Assembly: GCA_903887775.1 (NCBI GenBank)
Contig: CAISRB010000007.1
Location: forward strand, 248,001-312,000
Length of the DNA stretch: 64,000 nt
Direction: 5' to 3'
Source of the DNA: an uncultured Bacteroidales bacterium
GTDB taxonomy: Bacteria; Bacteroidota; Bacteroidia; Bacteroidales; FEN-979
Shown here: piece by piece, positions 15,587 through 23,528 of the stretch
Layout of the letters: each line of letters opens with the position of its first letter
How positions within the stretch are numbered: the stretch's first letter is position 1
Notes under the pieces: model-generated
Databases searched by the model: none
What the model was told of the DNA's origin: nothing
What the model saw: the letters and a program-made list of their open reading frames with translations, nothing else
Translations under genes and position numbers: made by a program

Positions 15587-18028
15587 ATGGATTCTGAAAA
15601 CAGTTTTAATTACCCTGATTTTCTCGAACATTTCTCGGAGGGAATTCTTCTTCTTAATAACCAGGGGAAGATTGTAAGCTGGAATAAAGCACTGGAAGAG
15701 ATTACCGGCATGAAGAGGGAAGAGGCCCTGAACCGGGCTCATTATGAGGTGATGTATGAATTCGTCCTTCCTGAAAGAAAACCACTTCAAACCCTGCAAT
15801 TTATAAAAGCCTTGATGCAGAAAGCACTTAAAAACGAAGGGCATCCGATCATAGACAAGGCATATGAGGGGCAAATCATAACAAAAAAAGGAGAAATAAA
15901 AACTGTGCTTCAGACCGCTTTCGTGTTCAAGACGGAAAAAGGACTGAATATGGGTGCCGTTTTAAGGGATATTACCGAGCGGAAAAAAACAGAAGAAGAG
16001 CTCAAACAAAGAGAAAACCGCTACCGTCTGATCTTTGAATCGGCTCATGATTCAATTTTTTTAATGGAAAAAGATGTTTTTACCGACTGCAATCCTAAAA
16101 CGCTTGAAACCTTCGGATGTAATCGTGAGGACATAATAGGAAAAAATCCTCACCTTTTCTCTCCTGAGTTCCAGCCCGATGGCAGGAAATCATTGGAAAA
16201 ATCACTTGAAAAGATAGATCTGGCTTTAAGTGGCAAACCCCAAACCTTTGAGTGGGTCCATAAACGCCTCGACGGCCATGAGTTCGACACTGAAGTAAGC
16301 CTGAATTCAGTTCATATAGATGGTAAAACGTTCCTGCAGGCTATGGTGCGAAACGTGAGCAAGAGGAATAAAGCAAACAACCAGTTGCGAAAATTCAGCC
16401 AGTGCCTTCTGAATTTTAAGGCCGATTCGGAGCTGAATATCCAGTCGATGACTAAGGTTTTCGGAGAGATCATAGGTGCTGAGGCTTCTTTATATAACCG
16501 GCTCGAAGGAGAAATGCTTCATGCTGTTGGCAAATGGGGTGTTCCATCCGATTATACCCCCGTGGATAAGGCTGACGGGCATCTCTGTTATGATGTCATT
16601 CTCAATCAGACCAGTGAGATGTTGCTTGTAAGGCACCTGCCCTCGACCCCGTATGTCAAATCAGATCCCAATGTCACAAAATACGGGCTGAAAACATACG
16701 TAGGTTATCCGGTCAGGTTTGGCGGAAAAACAGTTGGATCTCTGTGTGCCGTTTTTATTAATGATTTTATTCCCGATGAAGCTGATAAAATAATTCTTTC
16801 AATGGTGGCCTCCGCGATAGGGATGGAAGAAGAACGGCTGACCGAATACCGGAAACTGGAGAAAAGTGAGAAAAATTACCAGGACCTGTTCAGGATATTC
16901 AGGCTTCTGGCTGACAGCATGCCGGATATGCTATGGGCCAAGGACCTTGAGAAAAGGTTTTTATTTACAAACAAGGCACATGTTGAGAATTTGCTGAATG
17001 CCAGGGACTGCGGAGAGCCTGTTGGCAAAACGGATCTATTCTTTGCTGAAAGGGAGAGGCAAAGCCATCCTGAAAACCTGCAATATCATACGTTCGGAGA
17101 AATTTGCATAAATTCAGACGAGGTCATCCTGGATACCCAAAAACCCCGGCAATTTTCAGAAGCAGGCTTTGTTAAAGGCAAGTTCGTTATCCTGGATGTA
17201 TATAAATCTCCGATTTTCGGTGAAGATGGTAAAATGATTGGTATTGTTGGAACAGCGCGCGATGTGACCAGGGAAAAGGAAGTCGAGCAAAAGATCCGGA
17301 AATATAATGAAGAGCTACAGGAACTGAATAAATCGAAAGATAAGTTCTTTTCAATTATTTCACATGATCTTAAAGGACCTTTCAATGCCATTCTTGGTTT
17401 TTCGGAGATCCTTACGAGGGAATGGAATGATTATTCGGATGACGAACGCCAGCATTTTTTACGCAATATATATTCATCGGCCCAGAACACTTTTAAATTG
17501 CTTGAAAACCTTCTTGCCTGGTCTATTGCACAATCAGGGAAACAACCATTTAATCCTTACCCTGTCGATATGAGTGTTATCGCAAACGATATGGTGATTT
17601 TCCTTCGCGATCAGGCAGAAAGAAAACGGATCAGGATGTTCACTGGCGTGAATTTCGGGACTGTTGTTCTTGCGGATGAGGAGATGGTAAGGTCTGTCAT
17701 TTGTAACCTGGTTTCAAATGCCATCAAGTTCACACCGGAAGGCGGCCAGATCAGGATCTATTCTGAAAATTTTAAAGAGGAAGAGGATCAAAAGGAAATG
17801 ATCAGGATCTGCGTAACGGATACAGGTGTAGGTATTCCCCCTGAGAATCTTGATAAATTGTTCCGTATCGATCAGCAGGTAAGATCAGTGGGAACGGCGA
17901 ATGAAAAAGGTACCGGGTTGGGCCTTATCATCTGCAAAGAGCTGATGGATAAACATGGCGGAAAAATATGGGTTGAAAGCGAAGTTGGCAAAGGTTCGAA
18001 GTTTTGTGTGACCCTGCCGAAAATCTGA
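15587..18028 (+). CDS. PAS/GAF sensor histidine kinase
   Basis: An 813-residue soluble histidine kinase with no signal peptide or membrane segment, so it should sense cytoplasmic cues. The order is PAS-PAC (about 8-130), second PAS (about 145-270), GAF (about 280-420), third PAS-PAC (about 440-565), a coiled coil, HisKA with H593 in ISHDLKGPFNAIL, and HATPase_c (about 690-810) with N-box NLVSNAIKFTPEGG, G1 DTGVGIPP and G2 GTGLGL. It ends FCVTLPKI. No response regulator is adjacent; the only receiver in the window is on the propeller sensor at 23.5-26.7 kb, and pairing with it is only a guess. A heptamer array begins 5 bases after the stop. Confidence 0.92.
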   Translation: MDSENSFNYPDFLEHFSEGILLLNNQGKIVSWNKALEEITGMKREEALNRAHYEVMYEFVLPERKPLQTLQFIKALMQKALKNEGHPIIDKAYEGQIITKKGEIKTVLQTAFVFKTEKGLNMGAVLRDITERKKTEEELKQRENRYRLIFESAHDSIFLMEKDVFTDCNPKTLETFGCNREDIIGKNPHLFSPEFQPDGRKSLEKSLEKIDLALSGKPQTFEWVHKRLDGHEFDTEVSLNSVHIDGKTFLQAMVRNVSKRNKANNQLRKFSQCLLNFKADSELNIQSMTKVFGEIIGAEASLYNRLEGEMLHAVGKWGVPSDYTPVDKADGHLCYDVILNQTSEMLLVRHLPSTPYVKSDPNVTKYGLKTYVGYPVRFGGKTVGSLCAVFINDFIPDEADKIILSMVASAIGMEEERLTEYRKLEKSEKNYQDLFRIFRLLADSMPDMLWAKDLEKRFLFTNKAHVENLLNARDCGEPVGKTDLFFAERERQSHPENLQYHTFGEICINSDEVILDTQKPRQFSEAGFVKGKFVILDVYKSPIFGEDGKMIGIVGTARDVTREKEVEQKIRKYNEELQELNKSKDKFFSIISHDLKGPFNAILGFSEILTREWNDYSDDERQHFLRNIYSSAQNTFKLLENLLAWSIAQSGKQPFNPYPVDMSVIANDMVIFLRDQAERKRIRMFTGVNFGTVVLADEEMVRSVICNLVSNAIKFTPEGGQIRIYSENFKEEEDQKEMIRICVTDTGVGIPPENLDKLFRIDQQVRSVGTANEKGTGLGLIICKELMDKHGGKIWVESEVGKGSKFCVTLPKI

Positions 18029-18032
18029 AAGA

Positions 18033-18095
18033 ATGTACAATTTACAAATGACAAGCAATTCATTCGTACATTGTACATTGTAATTCGTACATTAA
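18033..18095. repeat. Heptamer array, ATGTACA/ACATTGT type
   Basis: Nine consecutive 7-base units fill the convergent gap. The first three are ATGTACA, ATTTACA and AATGACA. After AGCAATT come CATTCGT, ACATTGT twice, AATTCGT and ACATTAA. Right-hand units are roughly the reverse complement of the left-hand ones. The last unit contains the TAA stop of trpS (18092-18094, minus strand). Confidence 0.75.
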
Positions 18096-19099
18096 AAACT
18101 TCTGAACCCGATAATCTCCCTGACTTCTTTGATGGTTTTCGATGCCGAGGCGTGAGCTTTCTCCGCTCCGAGCCTTGCGACTCTGCTTATATAAGCTTCG
18201 TCGGATGAGATCCTAAGGATCTCTTCGCGGATAGGGGTCGTGAATTTAATGATATCTTCGGCCAGCTGCTTCTTCAGGTCCCCGTAACGGATCTGGCAGT
18301 TTTTGTACTGAATGTTAAAATGTTCAAAGGTTTCTCTGCCCGAAAAATACTCCATAAGGTCAAACAGGTTCTGAACGGCTTGGGCTTTAGGCGAGTCAGG
18401 CTCCGACGGACCTGTATCGGTTGTGGCTCTCATCACTTTCTTACGGATGACTTCCGGGGCATCGGCCAGGAAGATCGCTGAACTCACATTGTCAGATTTC
18501 GACATTTTCATCGAGCCGTCAAGACCGGGTATTTTTACAAGCTCTTCACCGAAGTTATAGGCTTGCGGCTCAGGAAAATAATCCACCTTGTACGTGCGGT
18601 TGAAACGGTTCGCGAAGGTCCTTGTCATTTCGAGGTGCTGTTCCTGGTCCTTGCCAACGGGAACCTTATGGGCTTTATGGATTATGATATCCGCAGCCAT
18701 TAAAGTAGGATATGTAAGCAGGCCGGCATTCACATTCTGTGGCTGGGTGCGGATCTTTTCCTTAAATGAGGTGCAGCGTTCCAGTTCACCTATATATGCA
18801 TTCATGTTCAGCAGGAGGTAAAGCTCGGCTGTCTCGGGCAGATCACTCTGGATGTAAAGAGTTGCTTTCTCAGGGTCCAGGCCGGCTGCAAGGAATTCGG
18901 CCAGCACAGTCTTAACATTTCCATGCAGGTCGGCAGGGGTGGGATGGGTAGTGAGGGAATGATAATCGGCAATAAAGAAATAACAGGTATTCTCCTGCTG
19001 CATCCTGACAAAATTCTTTAATGCACCAAAGTAATTGCCTAAGTGCAGGTTCCCTGTGGGACGGATTCCACTGACGACGGTTTGCATCTGTTGTAACAT
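18092..19099 (-). CDS. trpS: Tryptophanyl-tRNA synthetase
   Basis: Class I aminoacyl-tRNA synthetase (335 aa) charging tRNA-Trp. The HIGH-like signature is GNLHLGNYFGAL (about residues 17-28) and the KMSKS loop is SMKMSKSDN (about 195). The Rossmann core and C-terminal helical domain are of the usual length. The start is ATG at 19099; an ATG at 19087 (MQTVVSG) is equally close to the conserved core. It lies 75 bases downstream of RNase G on the same strand with a heptamer array between, and converges on the histidine kinase. The C-terminus ends IGFRSF, with the stop codon inside the flanking repeat. Confidence 0.95.
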   Translation of the reverse strand: MLQQMQTVVSGIRPTGNLHLGNYFGALKNFVRMQQENTCYFFIADYHSLTTHPTPADLHGNVKTVLAEFLAAGLDPEKATLYIQSDLPETAELYLLLNMNAYIGELERCTSFKEKIRTQPQNVNAGLLTYPTLMAADIIIHKAHKVPVGKDQEQHLEMTRTFANRFNRTYKVDYFPEPQAYNFGEELVKIPGLDGSMKMSKSDNVSSAIFLADAPEVIRKKVMRATTDTGPSEPDSPKAQAVQNLFDLMEYFSGRETFEHFNIQYKNCQIRYGDLKKQLAEDIIKFTTPIREEILRISSDEAYISRVARLGAEKAHASASKTIKEVREIIGFRSF

Positions 19100-19110
19100 T
19101 TATCATTTTA

Positions 19111-19175
19111 GCCATGAGCCATAAGCCACGAGCCATGAGTAATAAATTTGTTTCTCGTGGCCCATGCCTCATGGC
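19111..19175. repeat. Heptamer inverted-arm array, GCCATGA type
   Basis: The left arm, 19111-19138, is four units: GCCATGA, GCCATAA, GCCACGA, GCCATGA. After a spacer, the right arm 19155-19175 is TCGTGGC, CCATGCC, TCATGGC, the reverse sense. It fills the RNase G to trpS gap; the RNase G stop begins at the last base. Confidence 0.8.
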
Positions 19176-20728
19176 TACATTTTTATCTCGTCCCCATTCT
19201 TATTATAAAAATGGTATTCGAGGAAATGATATGAGTTTTGTGGTTCTAATTTCAGTTTTACCTTGTATTTGCTCTTCCATTTCGAAAGTTCGCAGCTGAA
19301 CAGTCCTTTCGTAAGGTATGCATGGATATAAGGATGGACGATCAGCGTGAGGCTTTTTTCGTTCTGTTCACGGACCAGGTAGCTGAGGTTATTCTCGATC
19401 TCGTCGGTAAGCAGGATACTGGGCCGGATCTCACCACTGCCATCGCAGGTGGGGCATTTCTCGAGGATCTGCACATTCATTTCAGGACGGACTCTCTGAC
19501 GGGTTATCTGAACAAGGCCGAATTTGCTTGGAGGCAGGATGCTGTGCTTCGCGCGGTCCCTCTTCATTTCATCCCTGAGCTTGTCGTAAAGTTTGCGCCT
19601 GTTCTGCCCGAGGGTCATATCGATAAAATCGATCACGATAATACCTCCCATATCGCGCAGCCTTAACTGGCGTGCGACTTCCGCTGCGGCTTCCAGGTTG
19701 GTCTCGAGAGCATTCATTTCCTGGTTCTGGTCCTGGTTCACTCGATGGCCACTGTTAATATCGATCACATGCAGGGCCTCGGTATGTTCAATTACCAGGT
19801 AGGTCCCACTTTTGATCGTTATCGTTTTCCCGAAAGTACCCTTGATCTGTTTATCAATACCATACTGTTCGAAGATCGGTGTCTTGCCGGAATGCAGTTT
19901 TACGATACCGATCTTATCAGGGAAGATCTTGCCGATATAAGATTTGATCTCTTCATATAAGGTGGTATCATTCACAACAATGTTGTTGAATGATTCGCTC
20001 AGTACATCCCTCAGGATAGCCGATGTACGGTCTATTTCGCCGATGATCTTCTGGGGAGGCTTTGCCGTGGCCAGCTTCTGTGAAATAGACTCCCATCGCT
20101 TGTACAAAGCCCTGAGGTCGGCATCCAGGTCGGCCACAAGCTTGTTCTCGGCTACAGTGCGTATGATCACCCCGCAGTTTTTCGGCTTGATACTTGTGAT
20201 GAGACGCTTTAAACGGTTACGTTCCTCCGCCGACTTGATTTTCTGAGAAACAGAGATCTTATCGGAGAATGGGATAAGAACAAGATACCTGCCTGCAAAA
20301 GCAAGTTCCGAAGATACCCTGGGGCCTTTTGTTGAAATAGGTTCCTTCGCAATTTGGATCAGGATGTTCGATCCGGATTTCAGAACATGATTAATCCTCC
20401 CCGTTTTAACGATCTCGGGTTCAAAGGCAAAATCGCCAATGTTGAAATTCTGTGCGTTGCCGCTCTGGGCCTGCCGTATATATTTTAGTAAGGACTGAAC
20501 CTGGGGTCCGAGGTCGAGGTAATGAAGGAACGCATCCTTCTCATAGCCTACATCCACGAAAGCGGCATTCAGCCCCGGCATGATCTTTTTGATCCTGCCC
20601 AAATAAATATCACCGACGGAATACTCGTTGTTAGACTTTTCCTTATTCAGCTCAACGAGGAGCTTGTCTTCCAGAAGGGCGATTTCGACTTCTGATGAAG
20701 TCGAGTTGATGATGAGTTCCTTGTTCAC
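19175..20728 (-). CDS. rng: Ribonuclease G (RNase E/G family)
   Basis: Endoribonuclease of the RNase E/G family (517 aa) for rRNA maturation and mRNA decay. An N-terminal S1 RNA-binding domain (about 37-120, IYLGRIKKIMPGLNAAFVDVG) is followed by the catalytic core with the metal-binding aspartates in HVIDINSG and IIVIDFIDM, and then the zinc-link motif CPTCDGSG. The start is GTG at 20728, which matches the usual MNKELIIN N-terminus. It has the length of RNase G, without the RNase E scaffold. It lies downstream of HU and a tiny ribosomal-type gene on the same strand; two hairpins in the 96-base leader may modulate it. Confidence 0.93.
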   Translation of the reverse strand: MNKELIINSTSSEVEIALLEDKLLVELNKEKSNNEYSVGDIYLGRIKKIMPGLNAAFVDVGYEKDAFLHYLDLGPQVQSLLKYIRQAQSGNAQNFNIGDFAFEPEIVKTGRINHVLKSGSNILIQIAKEPISTKGPRVSSELAFAGRYLVLIPFSDKISVSQKIKSAEERNRLKRLITSIKPKNCGVIIRTVAENKLVADLDADLRALYKRWESISQKLATAKPPQKIIGEIDRTSAILRDVLSESFNNIVVNDTTLYEEIKSYIGKIFPDKIGIVKLHSGKTPIFEQYGIDKQIKGTFGKTITIKSGTYLVIEHTEALHVIDINSGHRVNQDQNQEMNALETNLEAAAEVARQLRLRDMGGIIVIDFIDMTLGQNRRKLYDKLRDEMKRDRAKHSILPPSKFGLVQITRQRVRPEMNVQILEKCPTCDGSGEIRPSILLTDEIENNLSYLVREQNEKSLTLIVHPYIHAYLTKGLFSCELSKWKSKYKVKLKLEPQNSYHFLEYHFYNKNGDEIKM

Positions 20729-20754
20729 TTATTATAGTATATTGATCACAAAGC

Positions 20755-20769
20755 CCGGATGAGATCCGG
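20755..20769. promoter_or_regulatory. Short hairpin in the RNase G leader
   Basis: CCGGAT and ATCCGG form a perfect 6-bp stem around GAG, 27 bases upstream of the RNase G GTG. Confidence 0.5.
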
Positions 20770-20806
20770 CAATTGTAATGAACATAGGAATTGTAGCAGG
20801 GAAGAA

Positions 20807-20823
20807 CCATGCGAACTGCATGG
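20807..20823. terminator. Hairpin just after the 29-residue gene
   Basis: CCATGC and GCATGG pair around 5 bases, immediately after the stop at 20825 on the minus strand. There is no T-run, so it is more likely a processing or attenuation stem than a full terminator. Confidence 0.4.
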
Positions 20824-20824
20824 A

Positions 20825-20914
20825 TTACTTCTTCTTGTGCCGGTTCTTACGCAAGCGTTTTTTACGCTTGTGCGTGGCCATTTTATGTCTTTTACGCTTT
20901 TTTCCGCTCGGCAT
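20825..20914 (-). CDS. 29-residue AURKAIP1/COX24-domain (bS22/mS38-like) protein
   Basis: A 29-codon gene: MPSGKKRKRH, KMATHKRKKR, LRKNRHKKK. About 60% of its residues are Lys, Arg or His. It matches the tiny AURKAIP1/COX24-domain protein conserved across Bacteroidetes, related to mitochondrial small-subunit protein mS38 and actinobacterial bS22, so it is probably a small ribosomal-subunit protein bound to rRNA. It is below the usual ORF size cut-off and is easily missed. It lies 18 bases downstream of HU and upstream of RNase G on the same strand, an arrangement linking nucleoid, ribosome and RNA processing functions. Confidence 0.88.
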   Translation of the reverse strand: MPSGKKRKRHKMATHKRKKRLRKNRHKKK

Positions 20915-20932
20915 ATCCTGTTTCTAATTTGC

Positions 20933-21223
20933 TTACTTAACCCTTACGTGATTTTTAACCTTATTTACAAAGGTCTTGGCAGGTTTAAAGGCAGGAATAT
21001 TATGAGCGGGAATAATCAAGGTAGTGTTCTTTGATATATTTCTTCCTGTTTTCTCCGCACGTTTCTTAATAATGAAACTGCCGAATCCCCTAAGATAAAC
21101 ATTCTGGCCAGTAACCATAGAATTTTTAATGGTTTCCATGAAAGCTTCAACAGAAGCCTGGACAGCGACCTTCTCGATTCCGGTCTTGTTAGCAATTTCT
21201 GCTACAATTTCTGCTTTTGTCAT
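20933..21223 (-). CDS. HU/IHF-family DNA-binding protein
   Basis: A 96-residue histone-like protein that bends DNA and compacts the nucleoid. The N-terminal helices MTKAEIVAEIANKTGIEKVAVQ are followed by the beta-arm core NVYLRGFGSFIIKKRAEKTGRNI and the intercalating-proline region IIPAHNIPAFKPAK. Length is normal. The ATG at 21223 follows a minus-strand TATATTTG box at 21291-21298 with a leader of about 60 bases holding an AACCC/GGGTT stem. It is first gene of a probable operon with the 29-residue protein and RNase G. Confidence 0.93.
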   Translation of the reverse strand: MTKAEIVAEIANKTGIEKVAVQASVEAFMETIKNSMVTGQNVYLRGFGSFIIKKRAEKTGRNISKNTTLIIPAHNIPAFKPAKTFVNKVKNHVRVK

Positions 21224-21290
21224 TTTACTTGATGATTTGTTTTATATATAATTAATACTGAATGTTTTTCTTAAACCCGGAACGGGGTTG

Positions 21291-21298
21291 CAAATATA
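21291..21298 (-). promoter_or_regulatory. Candidate -7 box TATATTTG of HU
   Basis: Leftward TATATTTG, 67 bases upstream of the HU ATG. Confidence 0.5.
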
Positions 21299-21417
21299 GA
21301 ACATTTTTGAGAAAACAAGGCCATGGGGAAAATATTTTTGCATTTAGTCATGGATATCTGGCAGATACTGTATGGGACGCCTCGCGTTCTCTCATCCCGT
21401 CCATCACGAATTAATCT

Positions 21418-21425
21418 TACATTTG
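21418..21425 (+). promoter_or_regulatory. Candidate -7 box TACATTTG of mutY
   Basis: TACATTTG ends only 6 bases before the mutY ATG at 21432, so transcription would begin at or next to the start codon (leaderless or nearly so). Confidence 0.55.
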
Positions 21426-21431
21426 TTTCCA

Positions 21432-22502
21432 ATGACCGGTTTCCTCAAAAAACTGATTTCCTGGTATCAGGCAAACGCAAGGGATTTGCCCTTTCGCCAT
21501 ACGAAGGACCCTTACCTGATCTGGCTTTCGGAAGTTATTATGCAGCAAACACGCATTGATCAGGGTGTTCCGTATTACGATAAATTTATAAAAGTATTTC
21601 CAACAGTTCTTGACCTGGCCAATGCCCGTGAGGATGAGGTTCTGAAACAATGGCAGGGGCTGGGTTATTATTCCCGGGCACGGAATCTGCATTCGACAGC
21701 CAATGAGGTTGTTGAAAAATATGCAGGCAGATTCCCCGAAACGTATGATGGGCTAAGATCCTTAAAAGGAATAGGTGACTATACCGCTGCTGCGATAGCT
21801 TCTGTTTGCTTCGGCCTGCCGCATCCTGTTATGGATGGGAATGTCATCAGGTTTATCACCCGGCATTTTGGAATCACAGCTTCCGTGGACCTTACGGCTG
21901 CAAAAAAAGAGATCATCAAAGTGCTTACAAGCCTGATGGATGGTATTCAAAGGTCGCGGAACCTTTGGGATCCCGGCCTTTTCAACCAGGCAATGATCGA
22001 ATTCGGCGCGATCTGCTGCATACCGAGAAATCCGGACTGTAACAGATGCATCTTCAAAACAAGCTGCTACGCCCGGAGGAACGGAATGGTCGGAGAACTG
22101 CCTCTGAAAAAACAACAGAAACCTTTAAAACCGAGGTATTTTAATTATCTGGTAATCAGAGTCGGTTGGGGAGGGGGCCTTTACTTTAACAAACGATCAG
22201 AAAATGATATCTGGAAAGGGTTATATGAATTTCCCCTGATTGAAACACCCGGATCAGCGACCCTTACGACACTGATGAATTCTGCAGACTGGAAAAAATA
22301 TTTCGCTTCTGTGCAGTTCAGTGTCCTCGGTCAGACGAAAGCAATCAGCCATCTGCTGAGCCACCAGAAGATCATCGCAACATTCTTCAGCATCAAAATT
22401 GAAAAACCGTACAAGCAGTTCGGCAGCCTCATCCCCCCTGAGAAAATGCATGAATTACCCGTTCCGGGATTAATAGAGAGGTATTTCAAAGACATGAAGT
22501 AA
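21432..22502 (+). CDS. mutY: A/G-specific adenine DNA glycosylase
   Basis: Base-excision repair enzyme (356 aa) removing adenine opposite 8-oxoguanine. The catalytic Glu lies in SEVIMQQTRID, the helix-hairpin-helix is LKGIGDYTAAAIASV, and the conserved Asp is in VMDGNVIR. The [4Fe-4S] cluster has C-x6-C-x2-C-x5-C in CCIPRNPDCNRCIFKTSC. A C-terminal NUDIX-like domain (about 225-350) recognises 8-oxoG. The frame is open to 21372, but the ATG at 21432 starts at the conserved MTGFLKKLISWY and sits right after the promoter box. In flavobacteria mutY, ssb, gldE and gldD are neighbours; here ssb and gldD are about 8 kb away. Confidence 0.95.
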   Translation: MTGFLKKLISWYQANARDLPFRHTKDPYLIWLSEVIMQQTRIDQGVPYYDKFIKVFPTVLDLANAREDEVLKQWQGLGYYSRARNLHSTANEVVEKYAGRFPETYDGLRSLKGIGDYTAAAIASVCFGLPHPVMDGNVIRFITRHFGITASVDLTAAKKEIIKVLTSLMDGIQRSRNLWDPGLFNQAMIEFGAICCIPRNPDCNRCIFKTSCYARRNGMVGELPLKKQQKPLKPRYFNYLVIRVGWGGGLYFNKRSENDIWKGLYEFPLIETPGSATLTTLMNSADWKKYFASVQFSVLGQTKAISHLLSHQKIIATFFSIKIEKPYKQFGSLIPPEKMHELPVPGLIERYFKDMK

Positions 22503-22504
22503 GA

Positions 22505-23527
22505 TCACGTTTTTGCCCTGTATCCGATCTTGCCAAACACCTGAAGAAATCCTTCCATGTCGTGATGAAATAAACTGAAAATAACTCCGGCGAAAGCAGA
22601 AAGCCGCCAGGCAGGAAGTACCCCTGAAGGGTAAAATATGGCTTTCAGAAAGTCTTTCCTTGCATCTTTAAATTCCCGGCGGATCAGTTTGTGCCGACCG
22701 GAAACCACGTAGGTCATGAGTCTGGTCTTTGTAAAGTGCCGGTCCAAGGTTTTAGCATCAACAGTAAGTTGGGATTTTAAAACTGTTGGCAGGGAGTCAA
22801 TAAATTGCTTTATAAAAAGAATCCGTTTATCAAGCAATTGAGAAGTAAATATTTTTGTAATCTGGGTGCTGTGCATCCGGTAACCGGCAAGGATATCATT
22901 ACAGAAATAAAACGGGCCTTTCGTTGCAAGACAAAGAACAGTGGGTAGGTCCGTTGCCGGAAAGCCTTCAAGTTGCTGAAAGCCGCCAATCTTTTCAAGC
23001 GATGATCTTCTCATGCTGATAGTTACCGAGGGAATAAAATTGTCGAGGAACAAATCGTTCAGAATGTTACCGACAGGCTCATTGTTCCACGATAAAGGAA
23101 ACGTATGGCCTATATCGGGGCGGACAGACTGAATTTGGTTTGTTTCTGATGAGAACGCATTGACCTTTCCCCAGCATAAAACGACTTCGGGATGATTTTC
23201 AAGAGCGTCGAATTGTATCTGTAACTTATGTTTTTCCCAGAAATCGTCACCTTCGAGAATGGAAATATATTTTCCCTTTGACATCCCCAAACCGTAATTA
23301 TTGGTCTCGAATAACCTTAAAATCCCTTTGTTGGATTGGAACACATAGGTGATCCGGGAGTCCGAATCAGCCCATTCCCTGGCCATACGGCCAGTATTAT
23401 CGGTGCTCCCGTCATCAAGAATGATCATCTCCCAATCCGTAAATGTCTGATTGATTACCGACTGTATACAATCGCCAATATACCGTTCATGGTTGAAGGT
23501 GGGAACCAGGATGCTGAATGCAGGCAT
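22505..23527 (-). CDS. Family 2 glycosyltransferase
   Basis: A GT-A fold glycosyltransferase (about 340 aa) of family 2. The opening FSILVPTFNHERYIGDCIQSVINQ, the IILDDGSTDNT block and the metal-binding ISILEGDDFW (DxD-like) are typical; ATDLPTVLCLA gives the later catalytic region. The C-terminal part (about 230-340) is helical with one weakly hydrophobic stretch. Several starts exist: ATG at 23527 (MPAFSIL) follows the upstream stop by one base, while ATGs at 23539 and 23560 would overlap the upstream gene. The tight junction implies co-transcription with the propeller sensor. Sugar donor and acceptor are unknown; a surface polysaccharide is likely. Confidence 0.85.
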   Translation of the reverse strand: MPAFSILVPTFNHERYIGDCIQSVINQTFTDWEMIILDDGSTDNTGRMAREWADSDSRITYVFQSNKGILRLFETNNYGLGMSKGKYISILEGDDFWEKHKLQIQFDALENHPEVVLCWGKVNAFSSETNQIQSVRPDIGHTFPLSWNNEPVGNILNDLFLDNFIPSVTISMRRSSLEKIGGFQQLEGFPATDLPTVLCLATKGPFYFCNDILAGYRMHSTQITKIFTSQLLDKRILFIKQFIDSLPTVLKSQLTVDAKTLDRHFTKTRLMTYVVSGRHKLIRREFKDARKDFLKAIFYPSGVLPAWRLSAFAGVIFSLFHHDMEGFLQVFGKIGYRAKT

Positions 23528-23528
23528 A

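Noticed and set aside
20759-21034. 91-codon plus-strand ORF over the HU/RNase G gap
   Set aside because: It is antisense to the 29-residue ribosomal-type gene and HU, which are strongly supported.
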